A DNA stretch of 64,000 nt, from contig JBITNC010000001.1 of assembly GCA_050084985.1 (NCBI GenBank), positions 35,712,001 through 35,776,000 on the forward strand. Direction: 5' to 3'. Shown in pieces: positions 35,604 to 46,390 of this stretch; positions within the stretch are counted from its first letter, which is position 1, and every line of letters begins with the position of its first letter. Under the pieces are notes generated by a model, which saw nothing but the letters and a program-made list of their open reading frames with translations, ran no database searches and was not told where the DNA came from. The DNA is from Nageia nagi. Lineage: Eukaryota > Pinophyta. The position numbers and the translations under genes were made by a program.

Positions 35604-36458
35604 TGTTAACACATAAAAATGAATTTATGTTTTTTAAATCAATAAATTAATGAAATATGCTTGGCCTAAATATATGCCTTGAATGTACTAAAGTGATAAT
35701 ATCAATGTTTGGCTTGAATATGAATATTGCATGGGTTATCTTGAATATTGCATGGTTTATCTTGAATATTGCATGGTTTATCTTGAGTATTGTATGGTTT
35801 ATCTTGTTTATTGATGTGTTTATCTTAAATCTTGTGAATTAACCTTATTTATGTGGATGCACGCCGACCTATGGGTGGTATTATCTATTATCTATATAAA
35901 TAAGGGATCTAATAGTAAGTCCACAACAACAAGGATACACATGATCCCATGTATGGTATTGTAAGTGGCTACCCCTTAAGGTATCTCTTGGTACCGCCTA
36001 CAAGGCTGTGGTTTGTGTGCTTCCTTACACGAGCTCTCCTGACAACCGTAATCTGAGATATCTATACTGAAGATCTGGGCCTAATCGAGAGGTCAAAGCT
36101 ATCAAACTAAGGCCGTCGATGCTGCTTTGTGAATGGAAGAACACTGTCGGTGCTCTAATACTACTGAAACGGACCACCTGTGGTCCTATTTTTGCATCCT
36201 TGCAGGTCACGACATTGTGGAAAAGGTAGCTTATCATCATTACATCACCAATATCTGCATATTTAGTTGTCAGGTATGTTCCATGAGGTAAGTACATAAA
36301 CTACAGTCTTGGTTGGTACAATTACACTTCTAAATTGCTATATGTTGTTTACTGTTATCTAGAATAAATTGCTATCCATAGCTAGAATACAGATAATATT
36401 GAGTTTGTAGATAATTGCTTATTTACTTATTTGCACTCTCAATTTTTATTTGTAAACA
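35604..36458 (+). repeat. 5' LTR of the gag-only element
   Basis: 855 bp, same length as the 3' LTR with no indels. I count about 39 substitutions between them, about 36 of which are transitions. Five 21-bp tandem units (GAATATTGCATGGTTTATCTT and variants) lie at about 35724-35828; their multiple-of-3 period keeps a 61-codon frame open, which is not a gene. The TATA-like TCTATATAAATAAG at about 35892 is a plausible promoter core. Confidence 0.95.
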
Positions 36459-36460
36459 TT

Positions 36461-36476
36461 TGGTGAACCCGATGTG
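36461..36476 (+). other. Primer-binding site of the gag-only element
   Basis: TGGTGAACCCGATGTG starts two bases after the LTR. TGG pairs with the universal CCA tail of tRNA. I cannot assign the tRNA. A similar TTGGTTAACCC lies beside the family-A LTR at 18900, suggesting a shared primer class. Confidence 0.75.
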
Positions 36477-36480
36477 AAAC

Positions 36481-38649
36481 ATGCTTTCTGATTCAACAAT
36501 GGGTAGAGATATAAATGAATTGTCAGATTATCCTTCATTAGTTCAATCATCGCCTGAACAAAATAAAAGAAAAAGAAAAACATGGAAAGGAATAGAGCCA
36601 ACTAGGAAAAGTGCTAGAATAAATAGAGAAAGTGCTCCTAGGATTATCAAAGATAAACTGCCAGATGAGGAATCCTATCATGGTGATTCCGAAGATAATG
36701 ATAGCTTGGATAATGAAACCCTTGGAGGAGGAATCTTAGAAAATCTAGTTCCATCTTTGGAAAACAAATCATAGTTGGTCCCTTATCGCTTGGTAAAATC
36801 TAATGATATGAACCTCACTGAAAATAAACTAAGATTGATACAAAAATTCATAGAGCATTCTGGGGCATTCTACAAGTTCTCTGAAGATCCTACCATAGTT
36901 TATTCATTGCATAAAATCTATGAATTTTTAACTGTGAATGGTCTCAGATTTCCCTTTAGAACATTTCTTGGTGAACCAATCTTTGTTTCAAGCATCATAA
37001 TCAATCATAATAAGACCGCTCGCGATCTAAACCTTGTGGAAATAGATCGCCCATGGCCCGTTTATACCATGGAAAGTCATATCAACTTTTGTATGCTCCA
37101 TCATGATCAAAACTCTTTTACCCCTGAGATAGTTAAACAAAATGTTTGTGAACCCTCTTCATCATCTTTGGCATTCGCATATCATGAACCAATAACATTA
37201 GAAGAAGAAGATGATGAAATAATTGAGTTTGATGATGAGTCTGATAGTGAGTTAGAAATAGAACTTGAAACAGACCCCGTTGCACAAAAACTTCTTAATG
37301 CTTACCCTTTTTGGTCAGATAAAGAAAAGAAAATCAAAGAGATAGAGGTAAAGAAAATAACAAATACAAAATCTTACCAGAAAGCTCAATTGAGTGTAAG
37401 ACAGGTCATCATGGGAGAATTAGAAAATCAACTGATTCATGAATGGAGAGAATAAATAGGAAGATTCACTCCTGGAATACTTGATTATGAAAGTGAGGAA
37501 GAACCTGAAAATCTTAATTTCATAAATAAGCAACCTGAAGATAATCCAAACTCACAAATTGAAAAACAAAAATCAGATAAAATGAGAGCTCAATTAGCAA
37601 ACATGGCTAAACAATTGAAAAGGCTAATACATTTAAATGAAGCAAAGGAGAATGAAAAACTAGAAGAAAGTCACCCTCTTTGTTCAAGAATAAGAAGTAA
37701 AATTTGGGAAGGGAAAGACATAGATTTCGACAAATATAATGGTAGGAGTGATCCAAGAATGTATATTGTAATCTTTGAAGAAGTAGCTTATAGACATCAA
37801 CATGATTCTGATATGTTAGCTAGACTTTTTTCACTTAGCCTAGGGAAAGAAGCATCTGACTGGTACTACGGACTTGAAAATCAAAGCATCAAGAGTTATG
37901 AGCAACTAAAACGTGAATTCATAGATCAATATCAATATAACATAAAGAGAAAACCACTCATTATAGATCTTGCCAAAATGAAATAGGAAGAAAATCAGCC
38001 ATTTAGCAAGTTTGTAGCCGAATGGAAGAAAATTGCAAAATTCATAAACTTGAATGAGAAAGAACTAAAACACATGTTGATAAACTCCATTAGAGATGAG
38101 ATGGTGCTTGAATTCCTTAACTATTTAGACCAACCCCTCTCTGAAATGATCGATTCTATGATTTGAAAAGAGCAACACATGATGAAAATTGGTTTGTGGA
38201 AACTTAGAAAAGAAGAAAGGGAAACTTCAACAATCAACATAATCACACAAGAAAAACATAAACAAAAATCAAGCAAACCTCAGACTCCCCGAGTATACAC
38301 CAAAATCACAGAAGATCATAATGAGTTGTTGTAATTATTGGTGAAGAAGGGTCTAATTCAATTGCCACCTATAAACCAACAAGCCACAAAAACTACAGGA
38401 GGATTTTACCTATACCATAGAGTTCATGGCCACCAAACATGTGAATGTAGAAAATTCAGAGATATCATCCAAGATCTGGTAGATAGAAAAGCAATCTCAT
38501 TTGAAAAACCTGACATAAAAGGGAAAGCTCCTGTGCATGCAGATAATAGAAACTTAGGAATCTACAAAGACCCCATGCCCAAACATAATACAGGAATAAT
38601 GTATGCACAAGAAAGTACAACAAAGAGCCCTATTATCACTGGGGCATGA
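36481..38649 (+). pseudogene. gag: Gag polyprotein with long N-terminal extension
   Basis: One frame of 723 codons runs from ATG 36481 with no frameshift, broken only by stops at 36772 (TAG), 37453 (TAA), 37984 (TAG), 38164 (TGA) and 38332 (TAA). Each can derive from CAG, CAA or CGA by one C-to-T change. Residues 1-370 match nothing I know: an early basic patch (KRKRKTWKG), an acidic stretch near residues 240-262 (LEEEDDEIIEFDDESDSELE) and a conserved-looking globular part between them. The Retrotrans_gag core follows (about 37690-38160: FDKYNGRSDPRMY, LARLFSLSLGKEASDWYYGL, FSKFVAEWKKI). The C-terminus has a Tat-type knuckle, YHRVHGHQTCEC, at about 38410. Gag would form the particle; no enzymes are encoded. 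Confidence 0.88.
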
Positions 38650-39440
38650 TGGTGTAAAAATCAACATGAAGCTAGCACTAGTGAGGGTGAGTTGCCCTTT
38701 AGAAATATCATTTGGTAAGCACCCATGATCATATAGATACTAACGGAACTAACATTAGGGTAGACATGCTAACCAACATTATGGTAGAGGAAACGGGGAT
38801 CCATTTTTATGTAAGAAAAAGAGCGCCAGTGCTCCATATCTATCAGTGAAGACCGCCTGCAGTCCTCTTATGTGATCTATTTTTATTGGAATGAAAGTCA
38901 TTAGATCCCCCTCGGTATGGATGTTCTGCTCCTAGGTCACTATTTTGCATATGTCTAGGGGTAGATATTAGTTCTTAAATCATTCTATAGGCTTCTTCAT
39001 GGTTTGGTGGTGAAAGGTGTTGGAGTTTGGATCCCACCTCTCCATCAAAGCTATCAGCATGTTGCGGTCATGAAACACATAGTCAGCAAACACAAGGTAG
39101 CTCGATGAAATGTCCTCTAGAATGCTTCAGGCTGCATCAGTCTGTGGCCACTGTTGGGCAGTGGTGAAGGTAGTACTCTTTCCAGATGGTCGCATAAGGT
39201 ATGCACAGTTCTGCAAGACAAGAATGACAAAAGGTAAGTCAGTATCAAGATATAAAAATACAGATAGTAAAAATAGTAATGGTGAAGAGGACTGCCCACA
39301 TTCTAAGTCAGCAAGAAAGGATCGCCTGCATTCCTTTATCTAGAAAATCAGTTTATTGAGTATCATGAGTGCATCATAGATGTTTGATCAACGTTATATC
39401 CAGGAGAATATTGCTTTGAGTTTCATGTTTGCAGACTCAA
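38650..39440. other. Non-coding interior of the gag-only element
   Basis: No domain is visible. The gag frame may extend weakly to 38715. Short palindromic phrases also present in the LTR recur here: GACCGCCTGCAGTCCT (38850) and GATCGCCTGCATTCCT (39319), against GACCACCTGTGGTCCT in the LTR (36173). Confidence 0.5.
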
Positions 39441-39442
39441 GT

Positions 39443-39746
39443 GATCAGATTATCATGCTTATGAGTGGAGTACAGCTCCCATAATTAGCTTATCATGTGC
39501 ATATGAGTGGAGTCTAGCTCCCATGATCAGATTATCATGCTTGTGAGTGGAGTCCAGCTCCCATAATCAGCTTATCATGTGCATATGAGTGGAGTCTAGC
39601 TCCCGTGATCAGACTATCATGCTTATGAGAGGAGTCCAGCTCCCATATTCAGCTTATCATGTGTATATGAGTGGAGTTCAGCTCCTGTGATTAGACTATC
39701 ATGCTTGTGAGTTGAGTTCTAGCTCTCGCTATCAACTTATCACTTG
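39443..39746 (+). repeat. 82-bp tandem array
   Basis: GATCAG/GATTAG followed by TATCATGCTTxTGAG recurs at 39443, 39525, 39607 and 39689, steps of exactly 82 bp. Within each unit the phrase TGAGTGGAGTxxAGCTCCC occurs twice, so the array is itself built from about 41-bp half units. Confidence 0.9.
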
Positions 39747-40019
39747 TTTTGCGGAGTTCAGTTCTTATGTAACTGGAGTACACCTCTTGGTGCAAAGGCT
39801 CAGTTGTGTGAAACTTAGCTCTCACATATCAGCTTATCATTATTTTGCAAAGTTCAGTTCTCATGCAACTAGAGTACACCTTTCGGTGCAAAGGCTCAGT
39901 TATGTGGAACTTAGCTCTCATATATCAGCTTATCATTATTTTACGGAGTTCAATTCTCATGCAACTAGAGTACACCTCTCGGTGCGAAGGCTCAATTGTG
40001 TGGAAACTTAGCTCTCCCC
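39747..40019 (+). repeat. 96-bp tandem array
   Basis: TTTTGCGGAGTTCAGTTCT and variants start at 39747, 39843 and 39939, exactly 96 bp apart, about 2.8 copies. Open frames of 99 and 152 codons across it are products of the repeat, not genes. A GT-rich low-complexity tract follows to about 40140. Confidence 0.9.
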
Positions 40020-40467
40020 TATGTGTGGTTATGGTTATCATGTGTTGTTATGTGTGTTATCATGTCTTGTCTTGTGAGTTGTCATGTGGTGTCATGTTTT
40101 GTCTTGTGATGTGGTCTTGTCAAGTTGTCGTCCGATCGACATGTGTGGTCAAGTCGTTTGTCCAGTCATTGTCATGTGTGTTGTCAAGTTTATCATCATG
40201 GGTCATCAGCATTATGGCAAGATTATCAGCTTATCAGATTATCATACATATCAGGCTATCACCTTCTACAGCAAAACGCAAGGGGCAAGCATGCCCAAGG
40301 TAATATCAAAAGGGAGTTTTCTTAACCTATAAGCTTTATCATGATGTTGTTTAAGTTTGGAATGGTTAGTGTTCATCATTGCTTATCAAAATTGTTTGCT
40401 ATGATATTGTGTTTTACTTTGAATGCAAAATCTCAAGTCACCTCATGATTCTTTCGATTTCACATCC
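40020..40467. other. GT-rich low-complexity and 3' leader of the gag-only element
   Basis: Repeats of ATCATGTGxxGTTxTGTCTTGTGA dominate 40020-40200. The remainder is unremarkable up to the polypurine tract. Confidence 0.5.
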
Positions 40468-40480
40468 AAAGTGGGGCATC
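40468..40480 (+). other. Polypurine tract of the gag-only element
   Basis: AAAGTGGGGCATC directly precedes the 3' LTR. The same arrangement (purines, GGCAT, TGTTAA) is seen at 21016-21033 and, degraded, at 62225-62240. Confidence 0.8.
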
Positions 40481-41335
40481 TGTTAACACATAAAAATGAA
40501 TTTATGTTTTTTAAATCAATAAATTAATGAAATATGCTTGGCCTAAATATATGCCTTGAATGTACTAAAGTGATAATATCAATGTTTGGCTTGAATATGA
40601 ATATTGCATGGGTTATCTTGAATATTGCATGGTTTATCTTGAATATTGCATGGTTTATCTTAAGTATTGTATGGTTTATCTTGTTTATTGATGTGTTTAT
40701 CTTAAATCTTGTGAATTAACCTTATTTATGTGGATGCACGCCGACCTATGGGTGGTATTATCTATTATCTATATAAATAAGGAATCTAATAGTAAGTCCA
40801 CAACAACAAGGATACACATGATCCTGCGTATGGTCTTGTAAGTGGCTACCCCTTAAGGTATCTCTTGGTACCACCTACAAGGTTGTGGTTTGTGTGCTTC
40901 CTTACGCGAGCTCTCCTGACAATCGCAATCTGAGATATCTATACTGAAGATCTGGGCCTAATTGAGAGGTCAAAGCTATCAAACTAAGGCTACCGGTGCT
41001 CCTTTATGAATGGAAGAACACCATTGGTGCTCTAATACTACTAAAATGGACTACCTACGGTCCTTTTTTTGCATCCTTGTAGGTCATGACATTGTGGAAA
41101 AGGTAGCTTATCATCATTACATCGCCAATATCTGCATATTTAGTTGTCAGGTACATTCTGTGAGGTAAGTACACAAACTACAATCTTGGTTGGTACAATT
41201 ACACTTCTGAATTGCTATATGTTGTTTACTATTATCTAGAATAAATTGCTATCCGTAGCTAGAATACAGATAATATTGAGTTTGTAGATAATTGCTTATT
41301 TACTTATTTGCACTCTCAATTTTTATTTGTAAACA
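40481..41335 (+). repeat. 3' LTR of the gag-only element
   Basis: 855 bp, co-linear with the 5' LTR. Followed by the TSD ACCAC and then the interrupted gypsy gag. Confidence 0.95.
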
Positions 41336-41340
41336 ACCAC

Positions 41341-42985
41341 CCAAACTCAATTCCCCTAAGTTTGATATTTTTAATGGTGATTAGGACCCAAAACAACATC
41401 TTATAAGCTTTTAGGAGGAGTTTTTGTTGAAAATGGGATCTAAAGAGAAGTTGATAGTTAATTTTTTTCTAGGGAGCCTGAAGGGAAATGCTAGATAATA
41501 TTTAATTGATTCTTTCAAGTCACTATTAAAGGCATTCATGGATTAGTATAAACATAACATCAGAGAACATTCCATCATTATAAAATTATATACATTGCAT
41601 CAAGGGCCTAATGAATAACTTGATAAATATATTCTAAGATTCAAAAAGGTCTGGTAATCTAGAAAAAGTAAATTAGATTAAGCTAAGATTTGTGGTAATT
41701 TTGTTGAGTCTATTCTTCTAGTTATTAACCAATATGCACTTGATTATACCAAAATAGGATTTGGCATAATGATAAAAAGAGTATTAGCAAAAGATATAGT
41801 ATTTCTTGAGCTTGGAAGACTCAAGTATGCATCCAATTCATATAATAAAGTTGGCTATAAGTATTATGCTAAAAAGAAAGAAAAGAATGTGAATATGGAT
41901 AAGGCATCTACCTTAACTAGATCTTCCAAATAGAGAGATTGTACATATACTATATGTTTTCTATCCCTATAAGATTTATTCTATAATATCTTGTTAAAAA
42001 AGGGTTATTAAAACCATTAGATAGAATAACTTAATATGATAGTGTGAAGTTTGATATTCAATAATATTATTGACCTTATCATCAAAGAAAAGGGAACACT
42101 ATAAATAAATGCAATCCTTTGGAGGTTTCTATCCTAGATCTAATTACATAAGGCAAGTATGAAGTAAAGGATGAAAGACTTCTTCCTAAAAACCAATCAA
42201 CAAATATCAGATTAATGGATGAAAAAATGTGTACTAAAATTTACAAGGGATGTCCAAGATCCATTCCAAATCATGTCACTACTAAAAAAGTAATTCTCCT
42301 ACTTGATCCTAACTCTAAGGCTTATAATATGGTAGAAAAATTAAAAACTACTCTTTCCAATATTAGTTTTTATGATATCATTAGTACTCCACACTAATAA
42401 AGAGAGACTTTGTATGAATTATTAAAAAAGAAAAGGTTCCCAAAAATAGGTTTGTTGATACATTTTTGGATAAAATTCAATCCCTTCATGAATGTAATAT
42501 AATTACCTTTTTCAATTATAAAAAACTTAGTAAAAATGTTATTGCTAAAAACCTAGCCCTTTTCATAACACCTATGATATATGGTTGGGAAATAAAGAGG
42601 TTGATTATAGATCCCAAATCAGGTATTAATATTTTCTCTCAAAATGTTTTAAAAGATAATTTATAAGATAATTATGTCAAAATCACACCCATAAATGAGC
42701 CTAATTTTTGCATTAAAGGTTTTGACAATGTATCCAAAAGATCCCTTGGTTTAATATCTCTACGAGTTACATTAGGTCCATAAACTATTGAAACCTCTTT
42801 TCATATTATAAGTAGTAAAATTTCTTACATTTTATACTAGGAATACCTTCACCTCATGATATGGATGTAGTCCCAAATACAATGTATGGTCATTTAAAGT
42901 TTGAATATAATGAAGAACTCTATACAATACTTGCACATCATGAAACTTATGTAATGTGTAACCTAACAGATTTGGATATGGATGG
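41341..42985 (+). pseudogene. Old gypsy (Tat-like) gag and protease-region remnant
   Basis: The gag core reads SPKFDIFNGD, GSKEKLIVNFFLGSLKGNAR (about 41425) and ALDYTKIGFGIMIKRVL (about 41735). Further on, GIPSPHDMDVVPNTMYGHLK (about 42840) and EELYTILAHHETYVMCNLTD (about 42915) match the linker after protease in Tat-group pol. Several stops and shifts are present. The 60- and 66-codon open pieces at 42215 and 42466 are part of this reading. A family-A LTR follows at 42986 without a polypurine tract, so this LTR probably inserted here independently. Confidence 0.7.
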
Positions 42986-43465
42986 TGTTAACACCTAAAA
43001 AGGAATTTTTATTTAATTAAAATACCCTTTTAGGTATTCAAAATAATTTATTTGATTTAGCAAATAAATTCTCTTATCATTATGCACTCTCATATAACTT
43101 TATGTTTTATGATAATAGGTCTACTCGACATCACAATAAGTCTAAGGAGGAGCCTTACACTAGAACTATTACCTATAAAGGTGGAGGGGTTGTGCATGAT
43201 CAAATATATGACATGACATAATCCTAAATATTTAATAGGTGGTAATATACTTGTATCATTCTTGATTAGTTTTTCTTAATACTTCTAGATTTGGGTATAC
43301 TTTGAGCTATGCATTCCTATGATATTTTATCCATTCATGAGTGATATTTCACACATTGAAGGTGAGAGAAAGATATTAAGAAAAAAGGTGAGGTATTATG
43401 GAGCAATAACTAGGTAGTATCATGAGGTTTCCCAGCATCAATGCTAGGTTGAGGTTGGATTCATT
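42986..43465 (+). repeat. Family-A LTR, 3'-truncated
   Basis: Starts TGTTAACACCTAAAAAGG and matches 31584-32060 and 62235-62710 with landmarks CCTTTTAGGTATTC, TTTATGTTTTATGATAATAGGTC and GGTGGAGGGGTTGTGCATGA. Similarity stops after GGTTGAGGTTGGATTCAT, about 50 bp before element C. Confidence 0.85.
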
Positions 43466-43513
43466 ATTAGAGTTCAAGACATTAAGAGCACATAATTCAA
43501 GAAACTCTAGCTT

Positions 43514-44243
43514 TGTAGACCTAAAAATGTGTAATTAATGAATAAATACACAAATAAATAAATGGTATACAAATATAATATTTATACTCAAATATAATAT
43601 TTACAATAAATATACATGAGGCATATAAATCTGATACAAAGTGGGCCTATAGCCAAGTTATGTACAATCCTTAAAATGGAACAATAATGAATCTTCAAAG
43701 TACCATGATCGAACTTTAGATGAGGTTGTAATAGATGTTCACTAGAATGATCTCATGATTTATATCCTAAAATTTAGACATCATAATGTACAAAGTGTAC
43801 ATCATTGGCTATGTGGGACTAGAACATCATTGTCTACATAGAACCTAATATTTCATGTGGTGTACAAAAGAGAGATTACAGAGCTCAAAGAGTATAACAA
43901 GTTCTCAAGATAGGTGGCATCAAGAGACATTGTAAGTTTTATATTTAGGAAAACCACCTATTAGAGAGATTAGATAGGGATGTTATATTTCACTTCCCAT
44001 ATTTATAATATACAAGAAAATAGAAAGGGGTGAAAGCCAGCACATAGCAATAATAATAACCTTTTCTATATTCAAGATAACTTAAAATATGAACCATGGT
44101 ATATAATATTGCATTGGTCCTAGCACATGGTATTGCAATATAATGACACTTTATCTTGATTTATGTATTATTTCTAATTAATCATTTAATGAGTCTAAAT
44201 ATGATTTATTAAGTAAATGATAAATCATTTTTAGGCAGCTACA
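43514..44243 (-). repeat. 3' LTR of element C
   Basis: Aligns along its whole length with 51430-52154, sharing for example GAATGATCTCATGA, AGGTGGCATCAAGAGACAT, AGAAAGGGGTGAAA and CACTTTATCTTGATTTATG. Divergence is clearly higher than in the gag-only element. Confidence 0.93.
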
Positions 44244-44260
44244 TTTTGTCCCCTCTTTGG
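44244..44260 (-). other. Polypurine tract of element C
   Basis: The minus strand reads CCAAAGAGGGGACAAAA immediately before the LTR. Confidence 0.8.
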
Positions 44261-46390
44261 ATATGTAATGAAAAGCATTGAAATTGCATAATCCAAAGAA
44301 GTCTAGAGAAGAGAAAAATGATTTTCAATAGTAAAGTGGACTTCCCTATTTTGATCAATATGCCAAGTATGGTATATTATTTTCTCCTTTTTGGTCTTGG
44401 TTTCCCCTAGCTAATTCTACATTTGGTAAGCAAGCAAAAATTGAAGCCTCTCTATGAGGTGAGTAGTTAATGCCAATCCTACTCACCCAAACAATACCTC
44501 TAAAACAAAGTAACATATACCTACATAGATCACATCTAGGAAAAAAATAAGCAATGTAAATAGCAAGGATGAAATAAATATAATATGTAGTGTATCACTA
44601 TGGCTGATGCAACTCATAGTGTTATAAACCATGACACATAGACTACTATGATGGATAACTCATAATCTATGAAGAACAAGTGCATGAGGTCCTTTTTAAT
44701 TCCCTAGGATTGTAATTTCCATGATGTATAGACTATTGCAATAGATAAGACATATTCTATAAATAAAAACATGATGAGAACTTTTAATGAGTTGATCTTG
44801 GGATATCTTGTAAAAATGAGAGACTTGCTCATGGAATGACCATGGCTTATGAATAATTTTTTAGTAAAACAATGAATAGTAGCATTCAATTTTCATCAAG
44901 ATACTAGATATTTAATTAATCATATGCCTTTCAGTATTATATTTTAAATTGCATGGATTTTCAAAGGAAATTCACACCATTAACAATGTGGTATGCCTAA
45001 AATTTTAAGATCATGTCTTCAATAATTTTGATCTTTATCCATAAAACATTCCATATGCATAAGTAAATAACAAATGAACAAATATTCAATAAATTTTCAA
45101 TATACCCCAAGTACAAATGATTTATAGTAATTTCATACCATTGGTGATGTAGGAGTTTCTATATAAAATGCAAAAATTTAAAATATATATAATTAACAAT
45201 CATTTATATCATTTTGCCTTACTTTGTAAGTGAAATAACATTGCTATTTGCTATAATATTTTCAAGATAAACCATGAATTAGCAATTTTTGACCATATAT
45301 TCAATTTATTTGTGCAATATTTATAAAATTGAAAGATTCATCCTTTTGAATGATGAATAATACATAAGCATGGTAATTAGTTGAAAGCACCACAATGACA
45401 CATTTTGCACACTATTGATAGTGTTGTAAAGGATGTTTCAATTTTCAAAAAAAAGAGCACATCCAATTAGTAATCAAACATAAATGTTCAAACATATAGC
45501 AATCATAAACCATCCATAATTTTGAAGATGAAAATTTGCAATTTAATTTAAATCAAACTAATCTTTAACAATAAATTTATATCACTTGCAATAGTTCGAG
45601 TTGGAAACACTTATTTAATAAAATGTATAAAAATGAAAATTGAAATTGTCCATTTCAAATTTTTAGAAATTTTGACCTATTCCACATCACTAGTGATGTA
45701 TTTTTAATATAGAAAAATATAAATAATGTAAATGAATAACAAATGATTATATATGCAAGGAGAAGCATTAAGAGGCATGTGTTTACCATATGTGATCAAT
45801 AACTACCAAATTGATGGTCAATTCAAGGAAAACCACACCATTGATGGTGTGAAAGTAGTGAAATTAATTTTTGAAAAAGAAATTAGATCCATGTAAAATA
45901 TTTCAATCAAATAAATAAGCAAAATAATGTTTTCATGTAATAGAGGGCCATTGAGAGAAATACCTAGGTTTTCCATGGAAAAAGGGGGGATATAAAATGT
46001 TGTTTTGAATTTTTTATTTTTATTTCTATCTATCTCCTTGTTACTTTTCATGTTTTAGCTCTTGACTAACCTATCTCCCTATTCCCTAGTGACATCTTGT
46101 GTTGAATTGGCAATCATATTGTCCCTAGCCATTTGAGAAGCTTTGTGTCTTGAACAATGCAATTTTTCACTTACCATATGGTTCCTTTATCATGAAAATA
46201 TGGTAGAACTAGGTTGGAGAGGAGTTGGTCATCCCATTACTAGTCATAAAGGATACATAGTTGAATACATCTACTCCCTCCCCTTCAATCACATAATACA
46301 TTGAAATTTAACCTTATAAATCTTGATTATTTCATCATTAGATTTGCCAATTTTCATTTTCAATTTGTAATGCATGTATTAAATTTAATG
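44261..46390. other. Non-coding interior of element C with recurring imperfect palindromes
   Basis: AT-rich without coding. Dyads of the type CACACCATTGATGGTGTG recur at about 44971, 45131, 45408, 45682 and 45833, each after a phrase like AATTTTxACCxxATT. The open minus frame at 45818-46051 runs across one of them and looks spurious. Confidence 0.55.

Larger units (their letters stand above)
35604..41335 (+). mobile_element. Complete gag-only LTR retrotransposon (TR-GAG type)
   Basis: Two 855-bp LTRs (35604-36458 and 40481-41335) start TGTTAACACAT and end TTTGTAAACA. They are flanked by the TSD ACCAC (35599-35603 and 41336-41340). A TGG-starting priming site follows the 5' LTR and a purine tract precedes the 3' LTR. 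The 4,022-bp interior holds a single gag-like frame (36481-38649) and then about 1.8 kb of non-coding, tandemly repeated DNA. No protease, RT, RNase H or integrase is present. It fits the class described as TR-GAG (terminal repeats plus GAG, non-autonomous). It sits inside the gag of an older gypsy element. Confidence 0.95.

Noticed and set aside
35657-35842. 61-codon open frame, repeated at 40534-40719
   Set aside because: Both lie in the two LTRs of one element and come from a 21-bp tandem repeat; no protein family resemblance.
39712-40325. Several overlapping open frames up to 152 codons
   Set aside because: They arise from the 96-bp tandem array (period divisible by three) and a GT-rich tract and are open in more than one frame, a composition effect.
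45818-46051. 77-codon minus-strand frame in element C
   Set aside because: No resemblance to any family, spans one of the dispersed palindromes, and is AT-rich.
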